DNA of 64,000 bases from Rhodocyclaceae bacterium (GTDB lineage Bacteria > Pseudomonadota > Gammaproteobacteria > Burkholderiales > CAIKXV01). Below, in pieces: positions 1 to 9,759 of the stretch; the first letter of the stretch is position 1; each line of letters opens with the position of its first letter. Below the pieces are notes generated by a model. That model made no database searches, was not told the origin of the DNA, and saw only the letters and a list, made by a program, of their open reading frames with translations. A program made the translations under genes and the position numbers. The DNA is taken from contig JADCHX010000024.1 in NCBI GenBank assembly GCA_020248265.1, positions 62,001 to 126,000 of the forward strand, given 5' to 3'.

Positions 1-365
1 TGCCGATGCCGGTATCCAGCGAGCGCAGCAGCGTCTTCACCTGCACCAGCGCGTTGCCGTTCCACGGCTGGCCACCTTCGGACGGCAACCGGTTGAGACC
101 CGCGGTGATCTCGAGGTTGCCCCCCGGGTTGCACGCCGGCAACGCCCAGAACTCCGTGCCACCGCCGGCCGGCCGGTGGTGCTGCACCCACGACTCGACC
201 TGGCAGCCACCGCCGGGCGTGATGCGGGCGTCGTCGGTGAAATAAGGGCGGGCTGCCCGCAGCGGCAGCGACGGCAGCAGCAACGCGAGCGCCAGCGTGC
301 CACACAGCGTGCGTGCGGCACGCGTACGGCGCTGGCTCCTGGGCGACCAGACAGTCAGACTTTTC
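1..365 (-). CDS. Exported protein of unknown function (3' part beyond the window)
   Basis: An open frame of 121 codons runs off the left edge. The best start is a TTG at 365 with a CGGGAG ribosome site six bases upstream. It gives a short basic N-terminus, a hydrophobic stretch at about residues 22-36 and a likely cleavage after an AA pair near residue 40, so the product is probably secreted or in the outer membrane. The mature part opens RPYFTDDARITPGGG and has three Cys residues and a Trp-rich patch. This resembles outer-membrane beta-barrel proteins of Burkholderiales, but I cannot name the family. No neighbour indicates its role. Confidence 0.6.
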
Positions 366-542
366 AAGCAGGGCTCCCGGAGACTTCACCGAGCGATACA
401 AACCCGACACCGACCCTCGCAGCGCGCGGCACGGTGGCGGAACGGAGCGCCGACATCATGACCGCAACATGTTGCAGCCCGTCACACGCTGGATGAATCT
501 TCGCCGGAAAGGCCCGGTCGACGTTGCCGGCATGCCGGGCGC

Positions 543-1940
543 TCAGACATCCTCGATCGCCACCGGGAACAGCGGCGCCAGCGCATCGACCTGCATCACG
601 TGATAGGCGCTGAAGCGGTAGGCCGTACCCACCTGCACCTCCGGCGGGGTGATCGGGAAGGCGACATTGCCGGCAGTGGACACCCGCCCCGGAAAGCCGT
701 GGTGCAGCAGGTACTGCTTGAGCACCGTGGTCGCCGCCTTCGCGAGGTCTGCGCTGTCGGCGATGACCTCGCCCAGGATGAAGATCTCGCGCGGAGGCGA
801 TGCCGGCGGCAGTGGCCAGTCGACCACGCCGTCGATGCCATAGACGCGGAAGTACATGCGGTAGTCGCCGGCGACGATGCTGCGCACCACCTGCTCGACC
901 TCGGGCAGGATGACCTTGATGCGGGCGATGGCGGCCGGATCGGCGCAACCGGCCAGCAGCAGCGCGCGTTCGCCGACGCGGGTCGCGCCCTCGATCTTCA
1001 CCGAGGGCCGTGCGGCCGGCACCCAGAGCGCGCCCTCTACCCGGCAGCGATGCTCGTCGAGCGCGGTATAGCGCGCGTCTTCGACATGCAGCGTGCCTTC
1101 GGGTTCGCTCACCGTGTACGGATCGGCCTGCTCATACAGGCTGTGCGCAGCCACCGACAGGGGCGTTGCATGGCGCGCCGGGTTCAGGCTCTCCATCGTG
1201 AAACCGAGATCGTCCAGCGTGCCGAGTGCCGCATCACGGCCGCCGGGCATGCAGGCGATCGAGCAGCACTCGATGATCTTCGCCATGTGCATCGCCGGGC
1301 CGATCGGATAGCCGAGCGCCGCCGGGATGGCGGAGAACACGGCGGTGTCGCAGGCGCGCCCCGCGATCACCACGTCGGCACCCATCGCCAGCGCGCGCTG
1401 GAACGCCTCGATGCCCATCTGCCCGACCAGGTGCGAGGCAGCGTCGACATCGGCCTCGGTCAGTGCCCCGATCGCGCCGATCGATGTCACCTCGCCGCGC
1501 CGGATCGCCGTCTTCACCACCTCGCGCGGCATGTCGGCGGCGATCGACGCCAGCCGGAAGTGCAGCCCGCGTTCGCGCGCGATCGAGCGCACCAGCTCGA
1601 GCGTGTGTTCGAGGTGCGGGCGCGCGCCCGCAGTGCCGGCCGAGCCGACCAGCAGCGGGATGTCGTGCGCGCGCGCGCCTTCGAGCAGCAGCGCCAGGTC
1701 CTGGCGCGCGATGGTGTCGGAGGCCGCCATCCGGCCGCTGCCCAGGTAGTTCGGGCCGGGGTCGACCGAGCCCATGTCGGCGCCGATCGAATGCGGGCGC
1801 CGCTCGAGACCGGCGCGAAACGCCTTCTCGAGCACGCCGTTGCCGAGCTGGCCGGAGCCGGACAGCGCCAGGAACGGCGCGCGTCGACCACCCTTCACCA
1901 GCCGGTCGCGCAGCCGGTCGAGGTGCGTGACGCGGCTCAC
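543..1940 (-). CDS. AtuA-family (DUF1446) acyclic terpene utilization-type protein
   Basis: 465 residues matching the AtuA/DUF1446 family, whose founder lies in the citronellol/geraniol catabolic cluster and whose chemistry is unknown. Visible family features are the N-terminal SGSGQLGNGVLEKAF segment, IGADMGSVDPGPNYLG near residue 40 and ADVVIAGRACDTAVF mid-protein. The GTG start is chosen because it overlaps the stop of the upstream DUF4387 gene as GTGA and places the conserved motif close to the N-terminus. A longer reading frame upstream would add 95 unrelated residues. The pair is probably co-translated and works on a branched or hydroxylated acyl substrate. The substrate is not deducible here. 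Confidence 0.85.
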   Translation of the reverse strand: MSRVTHLDRLRDRLVKGGRRAPFLALSGSGQLGNGVLEKAFRAGLERRPHSIGADMGSVDPGPNYLGSGRMAASDTIARQDLALLLEGARAHDIPLLVGSAGTAGARPHLEHTLELVRSIARERGLHFRLASIAADMPREVVKTAIRRGEVTSIGAIGALTEADVDAASHLVGQMGIEAFQRALAMGADVVIAGRACDTAVFSAIPAALGYPIGPAMHMAKIIECCSIACMPGGRDAALGTLDDLGFTMESLNPARHATPLSVAAHSLYEQADPYTVSEPEGTLHVEDARYTALDEHRCRVEGALWVPAARPSVKIEGATRVGERALLLAGCADPAAIARIKVILPEVEQVVRSIVAGDYRMYFRVYGIDGVVDWPLPPASPPREIFILGEVIADSADLAKAATTVLKQYLLHHGFPGRVSTAGNVAFPITPPEVQVGTAYRFSAYHVMQVDALAPLFPVAIEDV

Positions 1941-2239
1941 AATCGCACCCCGAGCAGCGGGCCGTGCTGCTGCGCGCCGTACACGTCGCGGTCGCCCGGA
2001 TCGCCGGCAATGGTGGTACGCGGCAGCACGATCTTGATCGCGAAGGCGGGCGCATACGCGATCACCTGGACGCTGGCCGCCGGCACGCCATACAGCGGCG
2101 CGAGTGCCGCGGGCGTGAGCGCCGGCGAGGCCTGAGCAAGCCGGAACCGGCGGTCGCCCTCGAACATGAGGTCGAGCGTGAGCGTGGTCGGGCCTGCGTT
2201 CTTGCTGCGTATCACCCGTGCACAATCGACGAGTTTCAT
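1937..2239 (-). CDS. DUF4387 domain protein, partner of the AtuA-like gene
   Basis: 100 residues, the usual length for DUF4387, beginning MKLVDCARVIRSKNAGP, the typical family opening, with an internal LTLDLMFEG motif. It is the first gene of a two-gene minus-strand operon and overlaps the AtuA-like gene by four bases. DUF4387 proteins are usually encoded next to, or fused to, AtuA/DUF1446 proteins, so they probably form a complex. That is family knowledge plus inference. No catalytic residue is assigned. A cttctcctcc-type purine-rich site on the minus strand precedes the ATG. Confidence 0.85.
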   Translation of the reverse strand: MKLVDCARVIRSKNAGPTTLTLDLMFEGDRRFRLAQASPALTPAALAPLYGVPAASVQVIAYAPAFAIKIVLPRTTIAGDPGDRDVYGAQQHGPLLGVRL

Positions 2240-2416
2240 CGTTTCTCCTCCTCCGGTGACCTGAGTGTCCGGAACAGCCTGAGCCGCAGCACCGCGAAGC
2301 CGTTACCGAACACGGGCGGCAGCAGCCACCAGCGCGGCTCGCCCTGCTTCATACTTGCGCTAACCTGAGTGCAGTCATCCGCGAGAAGCAGTGTACCCAA
2401 CCACCGAGGACCCGAC

Positions 2417-3109
2417 ATGATCGATCTCTACACCTGGCCTACCCCGAACGGTCACAAGATCCACATCGCGCTCGAAGAGATGGGGCTCGCGTACAACGTG
2501 CACCCGGTCAACATCCGGACCGGTGACCAGTTCAAGCCCGCGTTCCTGGCGATCAGCCCGAACAACCGCATCCCGGCGATGGTCGACAGCGACGGCCCCG
2601 ACGGCCAGCCGATCTCGCTGTTCGAATCCGGCGCGATGCTGATCTACCTGGCCGGCAAGACCGGCAAGCTTATGCCGGCAGCCGACCGCGAGCGATACAT
2701 CATGCTGCAGTGGCTGATGTGGCAGATGGGCGGCGTCGGCCCGATGTTCGGCCAGGCCAACCACTTCCGCTCGTACGCCAAGGAACCGCAACCGTACCCG
2801 ATCGAGCGCTACACCAACGAGTCGAACCGGCTGACCCGGGTGCTGGACAAGCGCCTGTCGGAGGTGCCGTACGTCGGCGGCGCCGAGTACACGATCGCCG
2901 ACATCGCCATCTTCCCGTGGATGCGCGGCTCCGAGAAGCGCGGCGTGAACATCGACGAATACCCGAACGTGAAACGATGGTTCGACGCGATCGACGCCCG
3001 TCCGGCGGTCAAGCGTGCGCTGCAGGTGCTGGCCGACGTGCACACCGCCCCGATCGACGACAAGCAGCGCGACATCATGTTCGGTGCCAGCCAGTTCACC
3101 AAGCGCTGA
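2417..3109 (+). CDS. Glutathione S-transferase, Nu class (YfcG/YghU-like)
   Basis: 230 residues. The N-terminal thioredoxin-like domain starts MIDLYTWPTPNGHKI. The Thr9-x-Asn11 pair and Lys14 match the glutathione-contact residues of E. coli YfcG, a disulfide reductase that binds two glutathione molecules rather than using a Tyr/Ser/Cys thiolate. The SPNNRIPAMVD and LFESGAMLIYLA segments are the cis-Pro and Glu-Ser glutathione sites. The ATG at 2417 has GAGGA six bases upstream; an upstream in-frame ATG at 2369 lacks this and the conserved N-terminus. It is divergent from the DUF4387/AtuA operon and likely cytosolic, with a role in thiol redox or detoxification. Confidence 0.92.
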   Translation: MIDLYTWPTPNGHKIHIALEEMGLAYNVHPVNIRTGDQFKPAFLAISPNNRIPAMVDSDGPDGQPISLFESGAMLIYLAGKTGKLMPAADRERYIMLQWLMWQMGGVGPMFGQANHFRSYAKEPQPYPIERYTNESNRLTRVLDKRLSEVPYVGGAEYTIADIAIFPWMRGSEKRGVNIDEYPNVKRWFDAIDARPAVKRALQVLADVHTAPIDDKQRDIMFGASQFTKR

Positions 3110-3202
3110 GCGCGGGGCAGGACGGACGCATCCGGCTGTTCGCACCGGCCCGGCTCGCCTAGACTCGAGGGTTCCGCAACCCCTGCTCGCGAGCGCGCCT
3201 GC

Positions 3203-4078
3203 ATGGCCACGACACTGATCGAACGTACGATCCCGTCCTCGGGCGAGCGCCTGCCGGTACTCGGGCTGGGCACGTTCGGTGCGTTCGACGTGCCGCCGCG
3301 GTCTTCCGCAGTCGATGGTCTGCAGGACGTGATCGAACTGTTCGACCGCCGCGGCGGCCGGGTCGTCGATTCGTCGCCCATGTACGGCAACTCGGAATCG
3401 GTGGTCGGGCTGCTGAGGACCGCCCGCGCAGGGCAGGCAGCGGTTACTGGTGCCGCCGACCCAGACCCCATGTTCATCGCGACCAAGGTCTGGACCCAGG
3501 GCGCGCATGCGGGGATCGCCCAGATGGAACGTTCGATGCAGCGGCTGCGAGCGCCGCGCATCGACCTCATGCAGGTTCACAACCTGGTCGATGTCGATAC
3601 CCACCTGGCTACGCTCGAGGCCTGGAAACAGGAAGGCCGCATCCGCTACATCGGCATCACGCACTACCACGGCGGTGCGTTTGCGGCGCTTGAGAAGGTG
3701 ATGCGTACCCGGCCTGTCGATTTCGTGCAGTTCAATTACCACGCGCTCGACCGCGAAGCCGAACAGCGGCTGCTGCCTGCAGCAGTCGACACCGGGACTG
3801 CAGTGCTGGTGAACCGGCCACTCGGTCAGGGCGAACTGGTGCGCCGCACGCAAGGCTGCCCGCTGCCGGCGTGGGCGCCCCGTGCAGGCTACCGGAGCTG
3901 GGCGCAGCTGGCACTGGCGTTCGTGATCGCGCATCCGGCCGTGACCTGCGTGATCCCCGCAACCGGCGACGCTGCACACCTCGCGGACAACTTCGACGCG
4001 GCCTCCATCACCACCGATCGGCCTGCACCGGACGCTGCCCTGGCGCGCCGGATCGCGCAGGCGATCGCCGCGGCATGA
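3203..4078 (+). CDS. Aldo/keto reductase
   Basis: 291 residues with the catalytic tetrad of the AKR superfamily visible: Asp56 and Tyr61 in VVDSSPMYGNSE, Lys95 in IATKVW and His126 in LMQVHN. GLGTFGAF at residues 21-28 is the usual first strand-turn. The C-terminal part (AFVIAHPAVTCVIPATGDAAHLADN) matches the NADP(H)-binding loop. The substrate is unknown; the family reduces aldehydes and ketones in the cytosol. The stop overlaps the start of the DUF6279 lipoprotein gene as ATGA, so the two are co-translated although no functional link is evident. Confidence 0.92.
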   Translation: MATTLIERTIPSSGERLPVLGLGTFGAFDVPPRSSAVDGLQDVIELFDRRGGRVVDSSPMYGNSESVVGLLRTARAGQAAVTGAADPDPMFIATKVWTQGAHAGIAQMERSMQRLRAPRIDLMQVHNLVDVDTHLATLEAWKQEGRIRYIGITHYHGGAFAALEKVMRTRPVDFVQFNYHALDREAEQRLLPAAVDTGTAVLVNRPLGQGELVRRTQGCPLPAWAPRAGYRSWAQLALAFVIAHPAVTCVIPATGDAAHLADNFDAASITTDRPAPDAALARRIAQAIAAA

Positions 4079-5010
4079 GCACCGTCCCGGGCACGTCCCG
4101 TGCGGCAGGCCCTGGCCGGTTGCGCGGCCTGCTTTTCGCGCTGCTGGCCCTGCTGCTGGCAGCAGGTTGTTCATCGGGCTTGCGGCTCGGTTACAACCAG
4201 GCCGAGCTCCTGGTCAACTGGTCGCTGTCCGACTACGTCGAGTTCGAACCGCACCAGCGCGATCTGTTCGGACGGCGGTTCCGGGAGATGCACGACTGGC
4301 ACCGACGCGAGCAGTTGCCCGAGTACGCGCGGCTGGCACGCGAGGCACGTACCCGGATCGAGGACGGCCTGACGCGCGCGGATGTCGACTGGATCATCGC
4401 GCATAGCCGCGGGCGGCTCGAGGCACTGATCGAACAGGGTGCAGGCGATGCAGCCGACCTGATGCTGTCGCTCACGCCCGAGCAGGTAAAGGGGCTCGAA
4501 CGCGCGTTCGCCCGCGCGAACCGGAAACTGGCGCAGTCCTGGGGCATCGGGCGGCCGGTTGCGGAACAGCAGAAGCTGCGCGCCGAGCGCCTGGTCTCGC
4601 AGGTCGAGCGGTTGACCGGCAAGCTTGGCCGCGACCAGATCGAGCGCGTGACCGAGCTGTCCGATGCACTCCCCCTCACGAACGACCAGCGTTTCGCGGA
4701 ACGGCAGCGGCGGCAGCGCGAACTGATTGCGGCGCTGCAGTCGGGCCGCAGCCGTGCCGAAATGGCGGCATGGCTGCGGCAGTGGGCACCGAACTGGGAA
4801 CGCGGTCGCGACCCGCAGACCGCCCGCAGCGCCCAGGCGGCAGCCGAACAGCGCGCGCAGCTCTTTACCGACATCGACCGCCTGCTCACACCGGCACAGC
4901 GCCGCAATGCGATGGACCGACTGCAGGCCTACGCCGACGACTTCACCGCGCTCAGCGCAGCGGCGACCCCTCAACGGCAGCCGCAACCGCAACAGCGCGC
5001 GGCGAACTAG
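4075..5010 (+). CDS. DUF6279 family lipoprotein
   Basis: 311 residues. The N-terminus has a basic region, a Leu/Ala-rich hydrophobic segment at about 17-30 and a lipobox LAAGC, so Cys32 should be lipidated and the protein anchored to an envelope membrane. The rest is highly charged and helical (many Arg, Glu, Gln), with LLVNWSLSDYVEFEPHQRDLF near residue 45, the conserved opening of this betaproteobacterial family. A low-complexity Gln/Pro tail ends the protein. The ATG overlaps the preceding aldo/keto reductase stop. Function is unknown. Confidence 0.85.
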   Translation: MSTVPGTSRAAGPGRLRGLLFALLALLLAAGCSSGLRLGYNQAELLVNWSLSDYVEFEPHQRDLFGRRFREMHDWHRREQLPEYARLAREARTRIEDGLTRADVDWIIAHSRGRLEALIEQGAGDAADLMLSLTPEQVKGLERAFARANRKLAQSWGIGRPVAEQQKLRAERLVSQVERLTGKLGRDQIERVTELSDALPLTNDQRFAERQRRQRELIAALQSGRSRAEMAAWLRQWAPNWERGRDPQTARSAQAAAEQRAQLFTDIDRLLTPAQRRNAMDRLQAYADDFTALSAAATPQRQPQPQQRAAN

Positions 5011-5053
5011 CCGCAGTCGCAGGAGCGGATCCGGGATCTCACCACCCCGCCCG

Positions 5054-5073
5054 CTGGGCCTTTCCAGGCCCAG
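5054..5073. terminator. GC hairpin between lipoprotein and hydrolase genes
   Basis: CTGGGCC at 5054-5060 pairs perfectly with GGCCCAG at 5067-5073 across a six-base loop, 44 bases after the lipoprotein stop. There is no T-tract on either side, so it may be a weak or Rho-assisted terminator or only an mRNA 3' stabiliser. Confidence 0.35.
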
Positions 5074-5154
5074 GGAAGCCGGAGGCTGCGGTGTATCATT
5101 CGCCTCCCGGCAGGCCTGTCCCGTGCACGCTGCCCTTCCATGCAGGAGCCTTCC

Positions 5155-6747
5155 ATGGGCCATATCGATCCCCACCTCCCGTACGCGTCGCAGCGCAGCC
5201 CGGTGTTCGCGCGCAACATCGTGTCCACCTCGCAGCCGCTCGCCGCCCAGGCCGGCCTGCAGATGCTCGCGCGCGGCGGCTCGGCCGTGGACGCGATCAT
5301 CGCCACCGCGGCGACGCTGACCGTGGTCGAGCCGTGCAGCAACGGCCTCGGGTCCGACGCCTTCGCGCTCGTCTGGGACGGCGACAAACTGCACGGCCTG
5401 AACGCCTCGGGGCGCTCGCCGGCTGCATGGACACCGAAGTACTTCGAGAAGTACAACGGCAAGATGCCGGAGCGGGGCGTCGATGCGATCACCGTACCGG
5501 GCTGCATCTCGGCCTGGAAGATGCTGCACGACAAGTGGGGCAAGCTGCCGTTCGCCGACATCCTCGAGCCGGCGATCCGCTACGCGCGCGACGGCTACCT
5601 GGTCACCCCGACCATCGCGAAGCTGTGGGCGCAGTCGGTCGATGAACTCCAGACCTACCCCGGCTGGAAGGACGGCTTCATGCCGAACGGCCGTGCGCCC
5701 AAGGCTGGCGAACTGTTCCGCTACCCGGACCAGGCGCGCACGCTCGAGTTGATCGGCAAGACCGGAGGCGAGGCCTACTACCGCGGCGAACTCGCGGAGA
5801 AGATCACCGCCTGGATCAAGCAGAACGGCGGCGTGATGGATGTCTCCGACCTCGCCGCGCACGAGGCGAACTGGGTCGAGCCGATCCACATGGACTACAA
5901 GGGCTACCGACTGCACGAGATCCCGCCGAGCGGCCAGGGCATCGGCGCGCTGATCTCGCTGGGTATCCTGGGCTACCTGAACCCCGGGCAGTTCGCCTGC
6001 GACTCGGCCGACCATGTACACATGCAGATCGAGGCGATGAAGCTCGCCTTCGCCGACATGTACCAGTATGCGGCCGACCCGGCGGCAATGCGGGTCACGC
6101 CCGAGCAGATGCTCGACTCGGTCTACCTGCAGGAGCGCAGCCGCCTGATCGACATGACCCGCGCGAAGGATCCGGGCCATGGCGACCTGCCGCGCGGCGG
6201 CACCGTGTACCTGACCGCAGCCGATGCCTCGGGGATGATGGTGTCGTTCATCCAGTCGAACTTCAAGGGCTTCGGCTCGGGCGTGGTGGTACCGGGCACC
6301 GGCATCAGCCTGCAGAATCGTGGCTGGGGCTTCAAGCTCGTCAAGGGCCATGCCAACGAAGTCGGGCCGCGCAAGCGCCCTTTCCACACGATCATCCCAG
6401 GCTTCATCACGAAGGACGGCAAGCCGGCGATGAGTTTCGGCGTGATGGGCGGCTCGATGCAGGCCCAGGGTCACTCCCAGATGGTGCTGCGCGCTGCCGA
6501 CTATGGCCAGAACCCGCAGGCGATGGCCGACGGCCCACGCTGGCGCGTCGACGACGGCCTCAAGGTCGCGCTGGAGCATTCCTTCCCGGCCGAAGTCGTT
6601 GAAGACCTGCGCAGGCGCGGCCACCAGATCACCGTCACCGACCGCGGCTCGACCGATTACGGGCGTGCGCAGATCATCCAGAAGCTCGACGACGGCTACT
6701 GCGCAGGTTCAGAGCCCCGCTGCGACGGCCAGGCCGTCGGCTTCTGA
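5155..6747 (+). CDS. Gamma-glutamyltransferase family Ntn-hydrolase (possibly an oxamate-type amidohydrolase)
   Basis: 530 residues covering both chains of the gamma-glutamyltransferase fold. The predicted autocleavage nucleophile is Thr350 in LPRGGTVYLTAADASG, followed by the small-chain FGSGVVVPGTGISLQNRG motif. There is no signal peptide, unlike periplasmic GGT, so it is probably cytosolic. Homologues with this layout include oxamate amidohydrolase and cephalosporin-acylase-like enzymes, so glutathione need not be the substrate. The ATG at 5155 follows AGGAG by six bases; the ATG at 5140 lacks a comparable site. A second homologue lies at 11984-13741. Confidence 0.88.
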   Translation: MGHIDPHLPYASQRSPVFARNIVSTSQPLAAQAGLQMLARGGSAVDAIIATAATLTVVEPCSNGLGSDAFALVWDGDKLHGLNASGRSPAAWTPKYFEKYNGKMPERGVDAITVPGCISAWKMLHDKWGKLPFADILEPAIRYARDGYLVTPTIAKLWAQSVDELQTYPGWKDGFMPNGRAPKAGELFRYPDQARTLELIGKTGGEAYYRGELAEKITAWIKQNGGVMDVSDLAAHEANWVEPIHMDYKGYRLHEIPPSGQGIGALISLGILGYLNPGQFACDSADHVHMQIEAMKLAFADMYQYAADPAAMRVTPEQMLDSVYLQERSRLIDMTRAKDPGHGDLPRGGTVYLTAADASGMMVSFIQSNFKGFGSGVVVPGTGISLQNRGWGFKLVKGHANEVGPRKRPFHTIIPGFITKDGKPAMSFGVMGGSMQAQGHSQMVLRAADYGQNPQAMADGPRWRVDDGLKVALEHSFPAEVVEDLRRRGHQITVTDRGSTDYGRAQIIQKLDDGYCAGSEPRCDGQAVGF

Positions 6748-6754
6748 CCAGAAA

Positions 6755-6843
6755 CCCGGGTCAGACACGGGCTACCCGACGCCTGCCTGACTTTGGGGTC
6801 TGACCCCGGGGTCTGACCCCGGGGTCAGACCCGGATTGTTTTC
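6755..6843. repeat. REP-like GGGGTC-N-GACCCC palindrome array
   Basis: Two tandem GGGGTCTGACCCC units and a third GGGGTCAGACCC unit lie at about 6795-6833, with an outlying GGGTCAGACAC at 6758-6768. The array ends in GGATTGTTTT. It fills the gap between a plus-strand gene ending at 6747 and a minus-strand pseudogene ending at 6846. The same motif recurs at 19086 and 35866. Each unit is a six-base inverted repeat around one base, typical of REP-like elements. Confidence 0.75.
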
Positions 6844-6845
6844 GC

Positions 6846-7267
6846 TCAGTTGCCGAGGCAGGTGCCGAGCGGCCGGCACTGCCGTCCGTCTGCGGCGAAG
6901 TTGTCCGACGCGAGCCAGCGCAGGTAACCGGCCTTCAGTACCGGCCACTCGTGGTCGAGCATCGCGAAACAGGCGTTGTCCCGGTTCTCGCCCTTGATCG
7001 CCATGTGCTGGCGGAACACGCCCTCGGGCTTGAAGCCGAAGTGCAGGGCCGCGCGCTTCGACGGCTCGTTGTGGTTGTCGTATTTCCACTTGTAGCGGCG
7101 ATAGCCGAGTGCGTCGAACACGTACTGCGCGAACAGAAACTGCGCCTCGGTCGCGAGCGCGTCTCAGTGCACGGCATCGTCGACCGGCTCCAGGCGCACG
7201 TAGCGACCGTGGAGCGCGATGCGCTCCGGTGGCGGCCGAGGCAGCGGCTGGTCTCGCGGTGCCGCGC

Positions 7268-7271
<4 letters not shown>
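6846..7271 (-). pseudogene. GNAT N-acetyltransferase remnant (internal deletion and nonsense codon)
   Basis: One reading frame from a GTG at 7271, which overlaps the upstream GTPase stop as GTGA, reads 35 codons ending RYVRLEPVDDAVH. It hits TGA at 7166-7164 and continues 105 codons. The downstream part (LFAQYVFDALGYRRYKWKYDNHNEPSKRA, broken here by family motifs) is the C-terminal half of RimJ/RimL-type acetyltransferases. Intact relatives are roughly 200 residues or more, so the central acetyl-CoA-binding part is missing and the nonsense codon sits at the join. A C-terminal fragment could still be made from an internal ATG at 7121, but it would lack the cofactor site. Confidence 0.75.
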
Positions 7272-8389
<1,118 letters not shown>

Positions 8390-8399
8390 GCCGCCGCTC

Positions 8400-9650
8400 C
8401 TAGAACGTCGTCTCGAGGATGTAGATGCCACCGGCGAGCCGGTCGACCGTGTAGACCAGCCGGTTCTCGTCGACCCAGATGTCGTTCATCTGCGCGGCAC
8501 CGGCCGGCGACAGCGCCGGGGCAGCCGGTACGTAGTAGCCGATCTCCTGGGGCTGATACGGGTTCTTCGTGTCGTAGATGCGCACGCCGCCGTTGAACAT
8601 CGCGCAGTAGATGATCTCTTCGGAGCAGTGCGAGGTCTCTACCGGGACGTTGTCGTGCACGTTGTGCGCGCCGAAGCGGCCGCCGCGCTTGCTGAACGTC
8701 TCGACCGGCGGCATCGGCAGCGTGCTGATCGAGGTCGGGTAGCGCTCGTCCTTCACGTCGAGCATGTACACCAGCATCGGCCAGTCCTTTGCGCCGTCCA
8801 CGGTGCTCTCGTCGCTCATCACCATCAGGTCGCGGCTGAACAGCGGCATCAGCGAGTGGTGGAAGGACGGACGATGCGTCCAGCGCGACACCATCGTAGG
8901 CCTGGTGCGGTCGCTGATGTCGAGGATCACCGCGCCGTAGTCGATGTAGCCGAGGTAGGCGCGGTCGGGGCGCTGCGGCCACACGCAGGTGTTGTGCACC
9001 CGGTAACCGACGCGGCCAAGTTCCTTGCCGCCCGGCTCGGTACGCCACGTCTCATGGTCGCCCTTCTTCGTGCCTGGCGCCCACCAGCGGCCGACCTCGG
9101 TCGGTTTGGACAGGTTGCTCACGTCGATGATGCGGTAGATCTGGTCGTCGCGCGGGTCGTTGGGCTCGAAGTCTTCGGCACCCGAGGAGATGTGTACCGT
9201 CTGGCCGTCGACGAACCACACCATGTGCACGCCGCGCGAGTGCGGACCCGAGCAGTCGAAGAAACTGATCGACTTCGGCGCCTCCGGCTTGCTGATGTCG
9301 AACAGTTCGAAGCCGGCTGGCTTTGCACCGAGATCGCGGGTCTGGTAGGCCACGCACATCACGTCGCCCACCACGTCGAGCGAGTTCGAACGCACCCGCG
9401 AATGCGGGAGCTGGGTCTGGATCACCACCGTCGGCTTGCGCGGGTCGGTGACGTCGATGCCGGTGAAGTTGGTCGGCGCCGATTCGTGCGCGACCCAGAG
9501 GATGCGGCGGCCGTCGCGCGTCTTCTGGATGCTGATGCCCTCGCCGACGTTGCCGTTGCCGTTGAGTTCGTGCGCACCGAGCAGCTTCATGTTGAATGCC
9601 AGCTCACGGCTCGGTGACGAGCCCCCGCCCAGGTTGCCGCTGATCGCCAT
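8400..9650 (-). CDS. LVIVD-repeat beta-propeller protein
   Basis: 416 residues built from LVIVD-like repeats, seen as recurrent VDVSNLSKPTEVG, LDISDRTRPTMV, YDTKNPYQPQEIG and FDISKPEAPKSI units, each a propeller blade edge. The sequence is rich in His/Asp pairs such as AHNVHDN. There is no signal peptide or membrane segment, so it is likely cytosolic. Proteins of this type often sit beside catabolic enzymes without a defined activity. The stop is 11 bases before the GTPase start on the same strand, so the two are probably co-transcribed. Confidence 0.85.
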   Translation of the reverse strand: MAISGNLGGGSSPSRELAFNMKLLGAHELNGNGNVGEGISIQKTRDGRRILWVAHESAPTNFTGIDVTDPRKPTVVIQTQLPHSRVRSNSLDVVGDVMCVAYQTRDLGAKPAGFELFDISKPEAPKSISFFDCSGPHSRGVHMVWFVDGQTVHISSGAEDFEPNDPRDDQIYRIIDVSNLSKPTEVGRWWAPGTKKGDHETWRTEPGGKELGRVGYRVHNTCVWPQRPDRAYLGYIDYGAVILDISDRTRPTMVSRWTHRPSFHHSLMPLFSRDLMVMSDESTVDGAKDWPMLVYMLDVKDERYPTSISTLPMPPVETFSKRGGRFGAHNVHDNVPVETSHCSEEIIYCAMFNGGVRIYDTKNPYQPQEIGYYVPAAPALSPAGAAQMNDIWVDENRLVYTVDRLAGGIYILETTF

Positions 9651-9721
9651 TGTCCTTACTCCCCCGGTTGACCTTCGTGAGGCGTGGAGTTTAGTCGATC
9701 GCGCCGCGGGGGGCAGGCACC

Positions 9722-9751
9722 AAAACGACGGGGGGGCCTTTCGGCCCCCCC
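9722..9751 (-). terminator. Strong intrinsic terminator (minus strand)
   Basis: Seven G plus CC at 9730-9738 pair perfectly with GG plus seven C at 9743-9751 around a four-base loop. Read on the minus strand this is a nine-base GC stem with a GAAA tetraloop followed by GTCGTTTTG. It lies about 70 bases before the LVIVD gene start, so it terminates something transcribed leftward from the 9760-10165 interval or reads from the pyrophosphatase gene. Confidence 0.7.
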
Positions 9752-9759
9752 GGGTTTGC

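Noticed and set aside
4171-6624. Minus-strand frame of 817 codons
   Set aside because: Antisense to the lipoprotein and gamma-glutamyltransferase-fold genes; composition is low-complexity and it has no ribosome site or family match.
6755-6843. Tandem GGGGTC units considered as a CRISPR array
   Set aside because: Units are about 13 bases, contiguous, without regular spacers or cas genes; they fit REP-like palindromes.
7164-7166. In-frame TGA in the GNAT gene read as selenocysteine
   Set aside because: No SECIS-like hairpin follows, the residue is not catalytic in GNAT enzymes, and the central domain is missing, so a nonsense codon in a decayed gene is simpler.
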